Shown here piece by piece: positions 1 to 6,966 of a DNA stretch of 9,443 nucleotides. The translations under genes and the position numbers were made by a program. This DNA comes from Desulfobacterales bacterium. Its GTDB lineage: Bacteria > Desulfobacterota > Desulfobacteria > Desulfobacterales > UBA11574. The notes below the pieces were generated by a model. It was given only the letters and a program-made list of their open reading frames with translations, ran no database searches and was not told the DNA's origin. The stretch is from NCBI GenBank assembly GCA_012974475.1, contig JAAXQD010000109.1, positions 1 to 9,443 of the forward strand. The letters are read 5' to 3'. Numbering within the stretch: the first letter of the stretch is position 1; each line of letters begins with the position of its first letter.

Positions 1-1
1 G

Positions 2-154
2 GTCATAGCCGTGATAGTCATTCGGCTTGCATCTTTTCAAATAAAGAGTACTTTCTGGTCCCGCTTCGTCTACGTGGTCTTTCTGGCGGTTATATTTTTG
101 CGGATATTCAAATTGTGGGAACCCACCGTTATCGCCACTGGGCTATCGTTATGA
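2..154 (+). CDS. C-terminal end of a membrane protein (partial; possibly a CDP-alcohol phosphatidyltransferase)
   Basis: The frame starting at base 2 is open from the window edge to a TGA at 152-154, about 50 residues. It begins VIAVIVIRLASF, then has a basic/polar stretch (QIKSTFWSRF), a hydrophobic helix (VYVVFLAVIFLRIF) and a short tail (KLWEPTVIATGLSL). A hydrophobic end alternating with basic residues fits an integral inner-membrane protein. The KSTFWSRF-then-helix pattern recalls the last two helices of CDP-alcohol phosphatidyltransferases, but the diagnostic catalytic motif would lie upstream of the window, so that product is a guess. The DUF6134-type gene starts 58 bp downstream on the same strand with no visible promoter between, so the two are probably co-transcribed. 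A second frame starting at base 1 is also open, to a stop near 164, but it is less hydrophobic and less protein-like. Confidence 0.4.
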   Translation, partial: VIAVIVIRLASFQIKSTFWSRFVYVVFLAVIFLRIFKLWEPTVIATGLSL

Positions 155-212
155 GGATCTGCTAAAATTATGGTTTTATTACCTGACAATCTATGCAAAC
201 CAAGGATGAACA

Positions 213-851
213 ATGAGATTCTATAAATATTGTGGATTGTTGCTGCTGATACTTGTTTTCATTCTCGTGAATCAAGTCAATGCTGAGCCGTACCAAAACC
301 GGTTTGCCTCTATCAGTTTAGGAAAGAAAAAAATTGGCCATGTTCATTTTGTGACAAAACATGATGACAACGGCATCTTGCAAGAGCTTAAAACGCGCTC
401 ATCTTTATCTATTTTGGGAAAAGAGGTCTATCACCATAACATGCATGTACACGAATTCTGGGAAGACGGGGAAATGCAACATTTATGGGGTAGTGTCAAT
501 GATCATGGCGACACTTACGAGATTAACCTTAAGCGTAATTCCGATAATTACTCCGGCACATTAAATAACAGCTTGGTTACCTTACCTCACAATGCCTTTC
601 CGGTTGCTGTCTGGCATTACACCATTACCCAGCATCCAGTTCTGTTCAGTATCCCCGGATTGAAACTGATAAATATCAAAGTCATTAAAAGTGCAGATAA
701 GGTAAAAATCGGAGAAAAACTGGTACCAGCCGAGAAATTTGTATTTACTGGGGACATGAAGTTTACGTTATGGTTTGACCACCAGCAGCAGTTTCTGAAA
801 TGGGCGTATAAGGTAAAGGGCAGGAGAGTCGATGTTGTTCTTGACCCTTAA
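213..851 (+). CDS. Exported DUF6134-family protein
   Basis: A 212-residue protein starting at an ATG preceded by AAGGA (202-206, spacing 6). Residues 1-24 form a signal peptide: basic start (MRFYKY), hydrophobic core (LLLLILVFILV), and a likely cleavage after VNA. The mature part is mostly predicted beta strand. It carries features I associate with DUF6134: an early GKKKIGHVHF strand, the acidic/aromatic segment HEFWEDGEMQHLWG near residue 80, the alternating strand motif NDHGDTYEINL, a central PVAVWHY, and a C-terminal WFDHQQQFLKWAYKVKGRRV segment where family members have a conserved W-[FY]-D followed by strands. The family's function is unknown; it is periplasmic or lipid-facing by inference. 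Base composition is clearly AT-richer than in genes to the right (one sampled 60-base line is 37% GC). I see no lipobox. The family call rests on remembered motif pattern, not a search. Confidence 0.8.
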   Translation: MRFYKYCGLLLLILVFILVNQVNAEPYQNRFASISLGKKKIGHVHFVTKHDDNGILQELKTRSSLSILGKEVYHHNMHVHEFWEDGEMQHLWGSVNDHGDTYEINLKRNSDNYSGTLNNSLVTLPHNAFPVAVWHYTITQHPVLFSIPGLKLINIKVIKSADKVKIGEKLVPAEKFVFTGDMKFTLWFDHQQQFLKWAYKVKGRRVDVVLDP

Positions 852-920
852 GCCCAATTACACTTGATACGATGAAAAATAGTTATTAACTAAATTTAAT
901 AAAGAAAGCTAAGGTAAGGA

Positions 921-947
921 TTGGATAGGGGAACATGTGCTATCCAA
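921..947. repeat. Perfect 8-bp inverted repeat (hairpin)
   Basis: TTGGATAG (921-928) and CTATCCAA (940-947) are exact reverse complements separated by 11 nt. It lies about 70 bp after the DUF6134-type stop codon, a plausible place for a transcript end or processing site. No T-run follows on either strand, so it is not a typical intrinsic terminator. Confidence 0.5.
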
Positions 948-1097
948 AAGCCATATAGCGTATAGCCGGGCTGCATATACCTGCAATATATGATAGGTTT
1001 CCCACTTGTTTTAAAACCTGAGATATCTCCAACTTATCGCAAATGGCCTCAATTGTTGATCGATACTAAAAAACTGTATTTATCAGAGGCTCGAAAA

Positions 1098-1154
1098 TTT
1101 TGTGATACCTGCAATGAAAGAAAGATATCAATAGCCTGATTTTTTTGTGATACC
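1098..1154. repeat. 12-bp direct repeat TTTTGTGATACC, two copies 45 bp apart
   Basis: Copies at 1098-1109 and 1143-1154 are identical. The second copy also begins an inverted repeat, GTGATA (1147-1152) with TATCAC (1164-1169) around an 11-nt loop. The arrangement could be a protein-binding site pair or the remnant of a mobile element end; nothing nearby supports one over the other. Confidence 0.4.
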
Positions 1155-1315
1155 AAAATACCATATCACCAAACGATAGTTGTGGCGATTTATGCTATCT
1201 CTGGAACTCTAAGGTCGGCTCAATTGGTTGTAATATCCCCCTGTAAAATCGAACTGTCAAGTGATGTATTGACCCGCCTTACGATTCTGCCAAATCAAGT
1301 TTAGGTCGGGACAAA

Positions 1316-4300
1316 TTATGCGACCACCTCTAAACGACTCACCCCACCGGCAACCTTGTTTATCCGTATTTTGGTTGGGATTTCATCCTCGAGGCGCTTC
1401 ACGTGGGAAATAACGCCTACCAGTTTACCGTTTCTTTTCAAATTTTTAAGCGTGGAAACGACCTTGTATAGGGTCTCATCATCCAGATAACCGAAGCCCT
1501 CGTCCACAAAAAGAGATTCTATTTTCCGGCCGTTGCCGGCAATATCCGAAAGCCCCAGCGCCATGGCAAGGCTCACCAGGAATGTTTCGCCGCCGGACAG
1601 GGTTTGGGTGGATCTTCGTTCCCTTTGATGAAAAACATCCTCAATTTCCAACCCCAGACCGTTTTCTTCACAACGTCTCAAACGATAACGGCCGCTCAGT
1701 TCTTCGAGTTGCCGGTTGCTGTGTTCGAGCAAACGTTCGAGAACAAGTTCTTGGGTCCGATTTTTGATATCGGCCTCTCCGGCCGATTCAAAGAACTCTT
1801 TTTCATCGTGTAATCGGTCGCACATTTTTTTCTGTTCTTCGATTTCCCGTAATTTCAGCTCGTACTCTTTTTCCATCGTTTTCTGATGCTCCAGTCGATC
1901 CAAAGCGGCGGTGAGCGCTTCGCTCAATTCATCCTTTAGTCTTACCTTTCCCTGGATCTGCAGGCTTAAGTCTTCCGGAAATTCGACCGCCGCTTCCGTT
2001 ATCCCCTGTTCGTCAAAGTCTTTTTGTATCGCATCTAAATTCGCAGCGTAATCGCCGATTTCGCAGTCTATGGCTTCCTGTTGGTGCTCGAGGGTCTGCC
2101 GTTCTTCGAGGTGCAAACGGCTGTTTTGGGCATCTGCCAAGGACGTGAAACCCGAAGCAACCGCCAGATTCGAAAGATTTTGTTCAAGATCTTCACATGC
2201 TTTTTGAATGTCCCGGTAATTTTTTTCTGCAACCTGTTTCAACCGCAGTTTTTCCGTCAGAGCATGCTGCACCTGTTGAGTTTGCTGCTGGATGGTTTCG
2301 ACGGCTTCTTTCTCTGTCTGAATCTTTTTTTCCGTCTCCCGCTTTTCTTGAATCGGATCTCCGGTTCCGAATGTCATCTGTTTTTCGTTTTCTATCGCAT
2401 TTAAAGCCCCTTGGCGGGTTTTAATCCGTCTTCCCAGATCATCGGCTTCCGTTTTCAACCGGTCGAGTTGCTGCGGCAATGCCTCGGATCTGTTTTTCAA
2501 TCCAATGGCCTGTTCTTTCAGTTCGTTTTGAGTCTTGAGATGGTCGAGGAATTCGACCCTTCTTGCTTCCAGCTGCCGATTCAGTTCATTCTCTGTTCCC
2601 GGTTCCGGAATTTTTTCTTTGAACATCTCGAGATGCGGTTGAAGGTTTCGCAATACTTCTGCTTCCGTTTGCCTGAGATTCTGAGTTTCCTGTTGTAGTG
2701 AAGACAAACTGTTTCGGCGGATATTTAAATCAGTTTGAAGTTTGTCCGAAACGGTTTGCTTTTCGGTTAATTTTGCCGAATGCTTTTGAATGGCCCGATC
2801 AATTTTTCCGGTCTTCTTATGATGTTTTCGAATTTTTTTAAGTCGGGCCCCTTGCCTTCGCATATCCTTTTTCAGTGCCCGAATCGATGTCTTCACCGAA
2901 TGCCGATCCCCGACGGCCCATTCGGCTCCGGTGGCCTGACACAAAAGATTCCATTTATCCCCCATTTCCACCAGAGAGTCATACTGCTCTTTGAGTCCGG
3001 CAATATGGTTCGAAAGAGTTTTGAGTCGATTTTGGATTTTTTTCAGCGTATTCTCCTGGGCTTGAAGCGCCTCGGCTGTTTCTTCCCCAAACGACGGACC
3101 AGCAGTCACATGCGGATGATCCTGTGAACCACAGAGGGGACACGAATCTTTTTCTTTAAGCTGCTTTCTGAAGGGTTCGAACCTGGCCGTATTTTTGATG
3201 ACGGACAAGCGGTTGTTTTCCAGTTCGAATATTTTCAGGACCTCGGCGTGTTCCTTCTCGGCTTTTATCAGCACCTTTTCCAAGGCGTCCCTGTTCCCGG
3301 CTTCCTTCTTGACATATACTTTGGCGATTGTATGCATCGATCGATAGTTCTTCAGCCGATCTTTCTGCCTGCCATAGATCTTTTCAAGCTCTTTTAGGGT
3401 ACCGTTGCCCAAAAGGGCTGTCAGCGTTTTGTTCTGTGCAGCCTTTCGGGCCTTGACTTTCTCCGCTTTGTTCCGGAGTTTTTCGATTTTGCGAGCCGTT
3501 TTCGTCAGCAATGCAGCTGCTTTACTTTCGGCCTTCACAGCGGACTTCTGTTGACCGGGGTGTGCCGATATTATCTGACGGATCGATTGCAACTGTTCGA
3601 GACCGTCTTTTATGACGGGGATCCGTTCCACCAGTTCTTCATATTCGGGATGTTCCTCCAGCCATCGTTCCGTATCCTTTTGGCGGGTTTCATTTTCTGC
3701 GATTTCCTGGTCGACGGCCTGCTGTTCCTGAGACATTTTCGCCTGTTCTTCTTCAACAGTGGCCTGTCGTTCCAGCAATTTTCCAACCGAATCGGTTGCC
3801 GCCTCGATCTCCTTCTCGATTTCCAGGGTCTTTTCAACCAACTCTCGTCGTTGGAACCAGGCTTTTTGCGCCTGATCCAGTTCAAGGGCATGCATCCCTT
3901 GCATTTCCTTCAGTCCGTTATGTCGATCTTCCAGATCTGCAATCTCTCTTTCAAATCCTTTTAGCGCATCCAAATGTTTGGACGCTTCGGATTTTAAGCT
4001 GTCGAGTCGGTCCATTTCTTCTTGAAAAGGTGCGGCAGCCATGGCCTTTTTTAGCCGCTGAAAATCCGATTCCATCTGGCTTTTGCGGTGCCGAGCTTCT
4101 TCGATGGCGATTTGATTCTCCTGGTATTTTTTTTGAAATTTGTCGTGACGTTTGCGCCGGTCTTCGTTTTCGTTCAATATGAGAATTAACTTATCGGCCT
4201 CATTAAAATCTTCTTCCAGCTGCTCAACCGATTCCTTAAGATTTTCAACTTCCGAGGTATGCATCAGCGGAAAATCCTGAATCTCTTCTTCGAGTGCTTG

Positions 4301-4882
4301 AAGTTTTTTAACCGCTGCTTCGGCGTTTTCAACGGCGGCTTTCGAAACCTCGGAGAATATGTCTTTGCCGACAATTTTATCCAGTATTTCAGCGCGTTCA
4401 TTGTCGAGGGCGTTCAGAAATGCGCTAAACTCCCCCTGAACCAACATGATCGATCGGGAGAAACGCTTAAAATCGAGGCCGGTAAGCACTGCGATACGGT
4501 TGCGAACCGTGCTGATTTTATCTTCGAGCAGCCGTTCTTTTCCGTTCATTTCGAACAGTTTCATTTTCGGGGGAAGGGTTTTCCCTTGGGCACTGCGCAG
4601 AGACCATGTGGAGCGGTAAACATTCCCGTTTACTGAAAATGTCACCATTGAAAAGCAGCGGGAGGTCTGTTTGCTCATGATCTGCTCGGGTGAATTTTTT
4701 AGCCGGGCGGTCTCGCCGTAAATTCCAAGTGAAATCGCATCAAAAATCGTGGTCTTTCCCGATCCGTTGGGGCCGGTAATTGCAAACAGCCCGGATTCCT
4801 TGAGGGGAGACCGGTCAAAATGAATCTCCCATTCACCCTTTAACGTATTTATATTTTTGAACCGAACGTTCAATATTTTCAT
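1316..4882 (-). CDS. sbcC: SbcC/Rad50-type exonuclease ATPase subunit
   Basis: SMC-like ATPase of the SbcCD (Mre11-Rad50) complex, which in known bacteria cleaves DNA hairpins and protein-blocked ends with the SbcD nuclease. Numbering is from the ATG at 4882 (1188 residues). MKILNVRFKNINTLKGEW is the usual family start; Walker A GPNGSGKT is at 37-44; the Q-loop glutamine is Q149 (VQGEFSAFL). Long charged coiled coils follow, broken by a zinc hook CPLCG with C581 and C584. A second coiled coil leads to the ABC signature LSGGE (1095-1099), Walker B ending in D1127/E1128 (FVDEGFGYLD) and the switch histidine H1160 (VISHV). All catalytic elements are present. It is longer than E. coli SbcC (1048 residues), mainly in the coiled coils. 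An in-frame GTG at 4891 would add MRT, but the ATG matches the family start. No strong Shine-Dalgarno precedes either; upstream lies only GAGTGAGTGAG-type purine sequence. sbcD, normally directly upstream, is missing. Confidence 0.95.
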   Translation of the reverse strand: MKILNVRFKNINTLKGEWEIHFDRSPLKESGLFAITGPNGSGKTTIFDAISLGIYGETARLKNSPEQIMSKQTSRCFSMVTFSVNGNVYRSTWSLRSAQGKTLPPKMKLFEMNGKERLLEDKISTVRNRIAVLTGLDFKRFSRSIMLVQGEFSAFLNALDNERAEILDKIVGKDIFSEVSKAAVENAEAAVKKLQALEEEIQDFPLMHTSEVENLKESVEQLEEDFNEADKLILILNENEDRRKRHDKFQKKYQENQIAIEEARHRKSQMESDFQRLKKAMAAAPFQEEMDRLDSLKSEASKHLDALKGFEREIADLEDRHNGLKEMQGMHALELDQAQKAWFQRRELVEKTLEIEKEIEAATDSVGKLLERQATVEEEQAKMSQEQQAVDQEIAENETRQKDTERWLEEHPEYEELVERIPVIKDGLEQLQSIRQIISAHPGQQKSAVKAESKAAALLTKTARKIEKLRNKAEKVKARKAAQNKTLTALLGNGTLKELEKIYGRQKDRLKNYRSMHTIAKVYVKKEAGNRDALEKVLIKAEKEHAEVLKIFELENNRLSVIKNTARFEPFRKQLKEKDSCPLCGSQDHPHVTAGPSFGEETAEALQAQENTLKKIQNRLKTLSNHIAGLKEQYDSLVEMGDKWNLLCQATGAEWAVGDRHSVKTSIRALKKDMRRQGARLKKIRKHHKKTGKIDRAIQKHSAKLTEKQTVSDKLQTDLNIRRNSLSSLQQETQNLRQTEAEVLRNLQPHLEMFKEKIPEPGTENELNRQLEARRVEFLDHLKTQNELKEQAIGLKNRSEALPQQLDRLKTEADDLGRRIKTRQGALNAIENEKQMTFGTGDPIQEKRETEKKIQTEKEAVETIQQQTQQVQHALTEKLRLKQVAEKNYRDIQKACEDLEQNLSNLAVASGFTSLADAQNSRLHLEERQTLEHQQEAIDCEIGDYAANLDAIQKDFDEQGITEAAVEFPEDLSLQIQGKVRLKDELSEALTAALDRLEHQKTMEKEYELKLREIEEQKKMCDRLHDEKEFFESAGEADIKNRTQELVLERLLEHSNRQLEELSGRYRLRRCEENGLGLEIEDVFHQRERRSTQTLSGGETFLVSLAMALGLSDIAGNGRKIESLFVDEGFGYLDDETLYKVVSTLKNLKRNGKLVGVISHVKRLEDEIPTKIRINKVAGGVSRLEVVA

Positions 4883-4910
4883 TGTTCTCACTCACTCTCG
4901 TTGTCGGGGA

Positions 4911-4931
4911 CCGTATCGTCCTGCGATACGG
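4911..4931 (-). promoter_or_regulatory. Perfect 8-bp hairpin in the sbcC leader
   Basis: CCGTATCG (4911-4918) and CGATACGG (4924-4931) are exact reverse complements around a 5-nt loop. In the minus-strand transcript the loop reads CAGGA, an SD-like sequence, and the hairpin ends 28 nt before the sbcC ATG. No U-tract follows, so it is unlikely to be a terminator. It could stabilise the mRNA, affect sbcC translation, or bind a protein. Confidence 0.5.
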
Positions 4932-4990
4932 AAATATTAATCAAATAAGGCGTCGGAAAGTTTTTTAAATTCAGCGGCTCCGTTCCTCCT

Positions 4991-5018
4991 TTGATAAATT
5001 GATGGTTGTTCCTATAAT
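4991..5018 (+). promoter_or_regulatory. Sigma70-like promoter reading right, towards the MscS-type channel gene
   Basis: TTGATA (4991-4996, 5 of 6 to consensus) and TATAAT (5013-5018, perfect) are separated by 16 bp. Predicted start of transcription is near 5025, giving a leader of about 260 nt before the channel gene at 5288. It overlaps the oppositely directed sbcC promoter candidate. Confidence 0.5.
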
Positions 5019-5044
5019 CTCTCTCAAAGGAAAAAAATTGTCAA
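5014..5044 (-). promoter_or_regulatory. Sigma70-like promoter reading left, towards sbcC
   Basis: On the minus strand TTGACA (5044-5039, perfect) is followed after 19 nt by GATTAT (5019-5014, 4 of 6). The long spacing weakens it. Predicted start is near 5007, about 125 nt upstream of the sbcC ATG, so the transcript would include the 4911-4931 hairpin. It is the only promoter candidate I noticed between sbcC and the divergent gene on this strand. Confidence 0.38.
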
Positions 5045-5287
5045 TAACCACAGCGTTACCCCGGCCGATGAATTTGTTCAGGTTTGGGGCATTTAAACAC
5101 CGAAGGGTCAGATTGGAATAACGATCATGTTTTTCAAGAACACAAAGCTTAAAATAGAATTTTTAACATAAACACCTTTGCGTGTCAAAAGCGCAAAGCA
5201 CAAAAAATTTGTTGCTCATCGGGTTAAAAAATTGTAAAATTTATGAGAAATTATCATGGAAACCTTTTTTGATCCCAAAGGAAAAAA
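5019..5287 (+). other. Leader region of the channel gene, no long gene seen
   Basis: This AT-rich stretch contains no convincing gene. It holds a 7-bp perfect hairpin CTTTGCG/CGCAAAG (5176-5182 and 5192-5198, 9-nt loop) and a 12-mer AAACACCGAAGG (5095-5106) that recurs at 6717-6728 just after the channel gene. Short ATG frames occur: 17 codons from 5068 without an SD, and 13 codons from 5256 (METFFDPKGKKCN) ending inside the start of the channel gene. Neither is supported as a gene. Confidence 0.4.
5212..5240 (+). promoter_or_regulatory. Alternative proximal promoter for the channel gene
   Basis: TTGCTC (5212-5217, 3 of 6) and TAAAAT (5235-5240, 5 of 6) are spaced by an ideal 17 bp, about 48 bp before the ATG at 5288. 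The -35 is poor, so this is a weaker candidate than the promoter at 4991-5018 but would give a much shorter leader. Confidence 0.28.
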
Positions 5288-6682
5288 ATGCAATTAAGAA
5301 GGAACATTGTAAGCGTTTTTCTGTGTTTTAGCATCATCCTTTTGACAATCGCACCTTGGGGTGTTCAAGCCCAGAACCCGCCGGCAGGCGAAGTTCCCCC
5401 AAAAATAGTTGACACCCAAGCTAAAAACGATACGGATCCTTCTCCCAAAAAAATCAAGACCGTGGACAAAGCCGGCGAGAGCATCGGAAAAGGACTCGAC
5501 CAGTTGAGTGACAAGGCTTCATCCAAATTCGGCAAATGGATCGACGCCGAGGTTTTCGCTGGGATTACCTGGCTCAAGTTGCTCTTTTGTCTGTTCTTGA
5601 TTTTTTTGGTGGTCTTAATCGAACGGTCGCTGCGATGGGTGGTCAATTCGGCAATTCGAAAAATGCCCGAAGATGGGGAGACCCTTTCATGGCGGCAGAG
5701 CTTTCTTCAAACCCTGTCCAAACCCCTTTCCCTTTTTATCTGGTCGTACGGCATCTATGGCGCCCTTTCACCCCTATACGTTCATTTTCTGGCGGCCGAC
5801 GGAAGCAATCTGGTTCACAGCGTGGCACAAAAAGCGGCCGATATCGGCGGGATTATCGCCCTGTTCTGGTTTTTCCTCCTTTTAATCGGGATTTTGGACA
5901 GTTACCTGAAAAAATGGGCCGCCGCCACCGAAAGTACCATCGACGACATGCTGGTTCCCATTGTCGGCAAAACCATCAGACTTTTCATTGTGGTCATCGG
6001 CGGTATTATTGTCGTTCAAAACCTCACCGGGCTCAAAATCGGCCCCCTTCTGGCCTCACTGGGAATCGGCGGTCTGGCCGTGGCGTTGGCCGCCAAGGAC
6101 TCCATCGCCAATTTTTTCGGGACCCTCACCATCCTATTTGACAAACCGTTTCAGGTGGGTCAGAGAATCACCATCGATCAATACGACGGGATCGTTGAAA
6201 ACGTCGGCTTCAGGAGTACCCGAATACGAACGCTTGCCGGCCACATGGTGACCATTCCCAATGAAAAACTGGTCAACTCTTCTCTGGAAAACATCGGAGA
6301 AAGACCGTATATTCGATGGCTCACGAACATCGGCATTACCTACGATACACCGCCGGACAAGGTCGAAAAGGCCGTACAGATCCTTGAGAAAACCCTTGAA
6401 AACCATGAAGGGATGAAAGAAGATTTTCCGCCACGGGTCTTTTTCAACGGCTTCAATGACTGGAGCCTAAATATTCTGGTGATTGCCTGGTATCACCCGC
6501 CGGACTACTGGGCTTTTCAGGCCTGGCTCCAGAAAACCTGCCTTCAACTCCTGCGAGGGTTCGAAGCTGAAGACATCGATTTCGCGTTTCCATCCCGCAC
6601 CCTATATATGGCCAACGACGATAAACGTCAGCTTAAACTGATGATGCTCAGAGGGCAACAACCCGATCTAAACATCGACTAA
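5288..6682 (+). CDS. MscS-family mechanosensitive ion channel
   Basis: Inner-membrane channel that opens under membrane tension and releases solutes during osmotic downshift. The ATG has AAAGGA at 5277-5282 with 5-nt spacing. The 464-residue protein starts with a signal peptide (hydrophobic core 8-22, likely cleavage after VQA28), then a lysine- and proline-rich periplasmic stretch of about 65 residues. Helices lie near 95-115, 140-165, 184-206 and 229-247, followed by the conserved MscS pore helix and hinge 252-285 (LASLGIGGLAVALAAKDSIA, then NFFGTLTILFDKPF). The beta domain follows (GIVENVGFRSTRIRT 301-315, IPNEKLVNSS 323-332), then the alpha/beta cytoplasmic vestibule to the end. It is longer than E. 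coli MscS (286 residues) because of the extra N-terminal helices, resembling the YnaI-like multi-helix group. No hairpin/U-tract terminator is seen after the stop, so downstream genes may be co-transcribed. Confidence 0.93.
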   Translation: MQLRRNIVSVFLCFSIILLTIAPWGVQAQNPPAGEVPPKIVDTQAKNDTDPSPKKIKTVDKAGESIGKGLDQLSDKASSKFGKWIDAEVFAGITWLKLLFCLFLIFLVVLIERSLRWVVNSAIRKMPEDGETLSWRQSFLQTLSKPLSLFIWSYGIYGALSPLYVHFLAADGSNLVHSVAQKAADIGGIIALFWFFLLLIGILDSYLKKWAAATESTIDDMLVPIVGKTIRLFIVVIGGIIVVQNLTGLKIGPLLASLGIGGLAVALAAKDSIANFFGTLTILFDKPFQVGQRITIDQYDGIVENVGFRSTRIRTLAGHMVTIPNEKLVNSSLENIGERPYIRWLTNIGITYDTPPDKVEKAVQILEKTLENHEGMKEDFPPRVFFNGFNDWSLNILVIAWYHPPDYWAFQAWLQKTCLQLLRGFEAEDIDFAFPSRTLYMANDDKRQLKLMMLRGQQPDLNID

Positions 6683-6822
6683 ATCTTATCCATTCGAGCT
6701 GAAAAATGAAGATTGGAAACACCGAAGGTCCCGCGTCGTTGAATTGCAGAGATCTTCGATTTCCCAAGATCCCCAAACAACCTGGATTTGAGAGCTCATA
6801 TATAAGGTAAAGGAATTGTGCC

Positions 6823-6966
6823 ATGCCGAGATTTATAAAAAAACGTTCCAAGACAATGGGAGCTTCCCCGGGCACCCTGATTCATATCGGAGAACAAAAG
6901 ACCGAAAAAGCCAGAATTAGCCTGATCGAGCGTTCGATGCGCATGATACATAAAGGAGAATTCTAA
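6823..6966 (+). pseudogene. CorA N-terminal stub (truncated Mg/Co transporter gene)
   Basis: A 47-codon frame starts at an ATG with AAAGGA at 6809-6814 (8-nt spacing). Residues 1-35, including KKRSKTMGASPGTLIHIG and EQKTEKARISLI, match the conserved start of CorA-type magnesium/cobalt transporters (PPGTLVxxGxxxxEKxxIxVI). Where CorA should continue with its DYDxxxxEE segment, the reading changes to ERSMRMIHKGEF and stops. The rest of the ~320-residue transporter, including the membrane GMN motif, is absent from the window. The stop TAA shares its last base with the ATG of the next gene (TAATG), and the downstream gene's SD lies inside this frame. I read it as an internal-deletion remnant that still couples translation to the next gene. 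It could instead be a functional small protein. Confidence 0.65.

Larger units (their letters stand above)
852..1315. other. AT-rich intergenic region with small repeats, no gene seen
   Basis: This 464-bp stretch separates the plus-strand DUF6134-type gene from the convergent 3' end of sbcC. No frame on either strand gives a protein-like reading with a ribosome binding site. It is very AT-rich at its left end (16 of 60 G+C by hand count in 841-900). It contains an 8-bp inverted repeat (921-947), a tandem 7-mer (TATAGCG/TATAGCC at 954-967), a 6-bp inverted repeat AGGTTT/AAACCT (995-1019), a direct repeat TTTTGTGATACC (1098 and 1143), and a 7-mer AGGTCGG occurring twice (1211-1217, 1301-1307). 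None has a clear U-tract, so I cannot name a terminator for either flanking gene. Confidence 0.6.
4888..5040 (-). pseudogene. Possible decayed 3' end of sbcD
   Basis: On the minus strand a frame is open from just after a TGA at 5043-5041 to a TGA at 4890-4888, only 5 nt before the sbcC ATG, exactly where an sbcD stop would be expected. It has no ATG, GTG or well-placed start. Its end reads LINISVSQDDTVPDNESE, an acidic tail. A second frame in the same stretch reads SIYQRRNGAAEFKKLSDALFD before a TAA at 4939-4937. Joining the second frame to the first by one shift would give a smooth C-terminus of the kind some SbcD proteins have (aromatic-R-R-N-G, then a short helix, then an acidic tail). This is inference from residue pattern and position only; it may be ordinary leader DNA. 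Confidence 0.25.

Noticed and set aside
2081..4636. Several plus-strand frames of 60-137 codons lying opposite sbcC.
   Set aside because: They are antisense shadows of a clear, fully motif-bearing gene and have biased, low-complexity F/L-rich compositions.
5256..5297. 13-codon frame METFFDPKGKKCN overlapping the channel start, a possible leader peptide.
   Set aside because: It has no convincing RBS of its own and no codon pattern (such as repeated amino acids) suggesting attenuation.
5095..6728. 12-mer AAACACCGAAGG at 5095-5106 and 6717-6728 flanking the channel gene, considered as target-site or recombination repeats.
   Set aside because: Too short, with divergent flanks and no mobile-element gene; could be chance.
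6751..6771. GATCTT/AAGATC inverted repeat after the channel gene, considered as its terminator.
   Set aside because: Only a 6-bp AT-rich stem with a 9-nt loop and no following T-run.
6706..6810. 34-codon frame between the channel gene and the CorA stub.
   Set aside because: Weak RBS and no recognisable sequence; it looks like chance.
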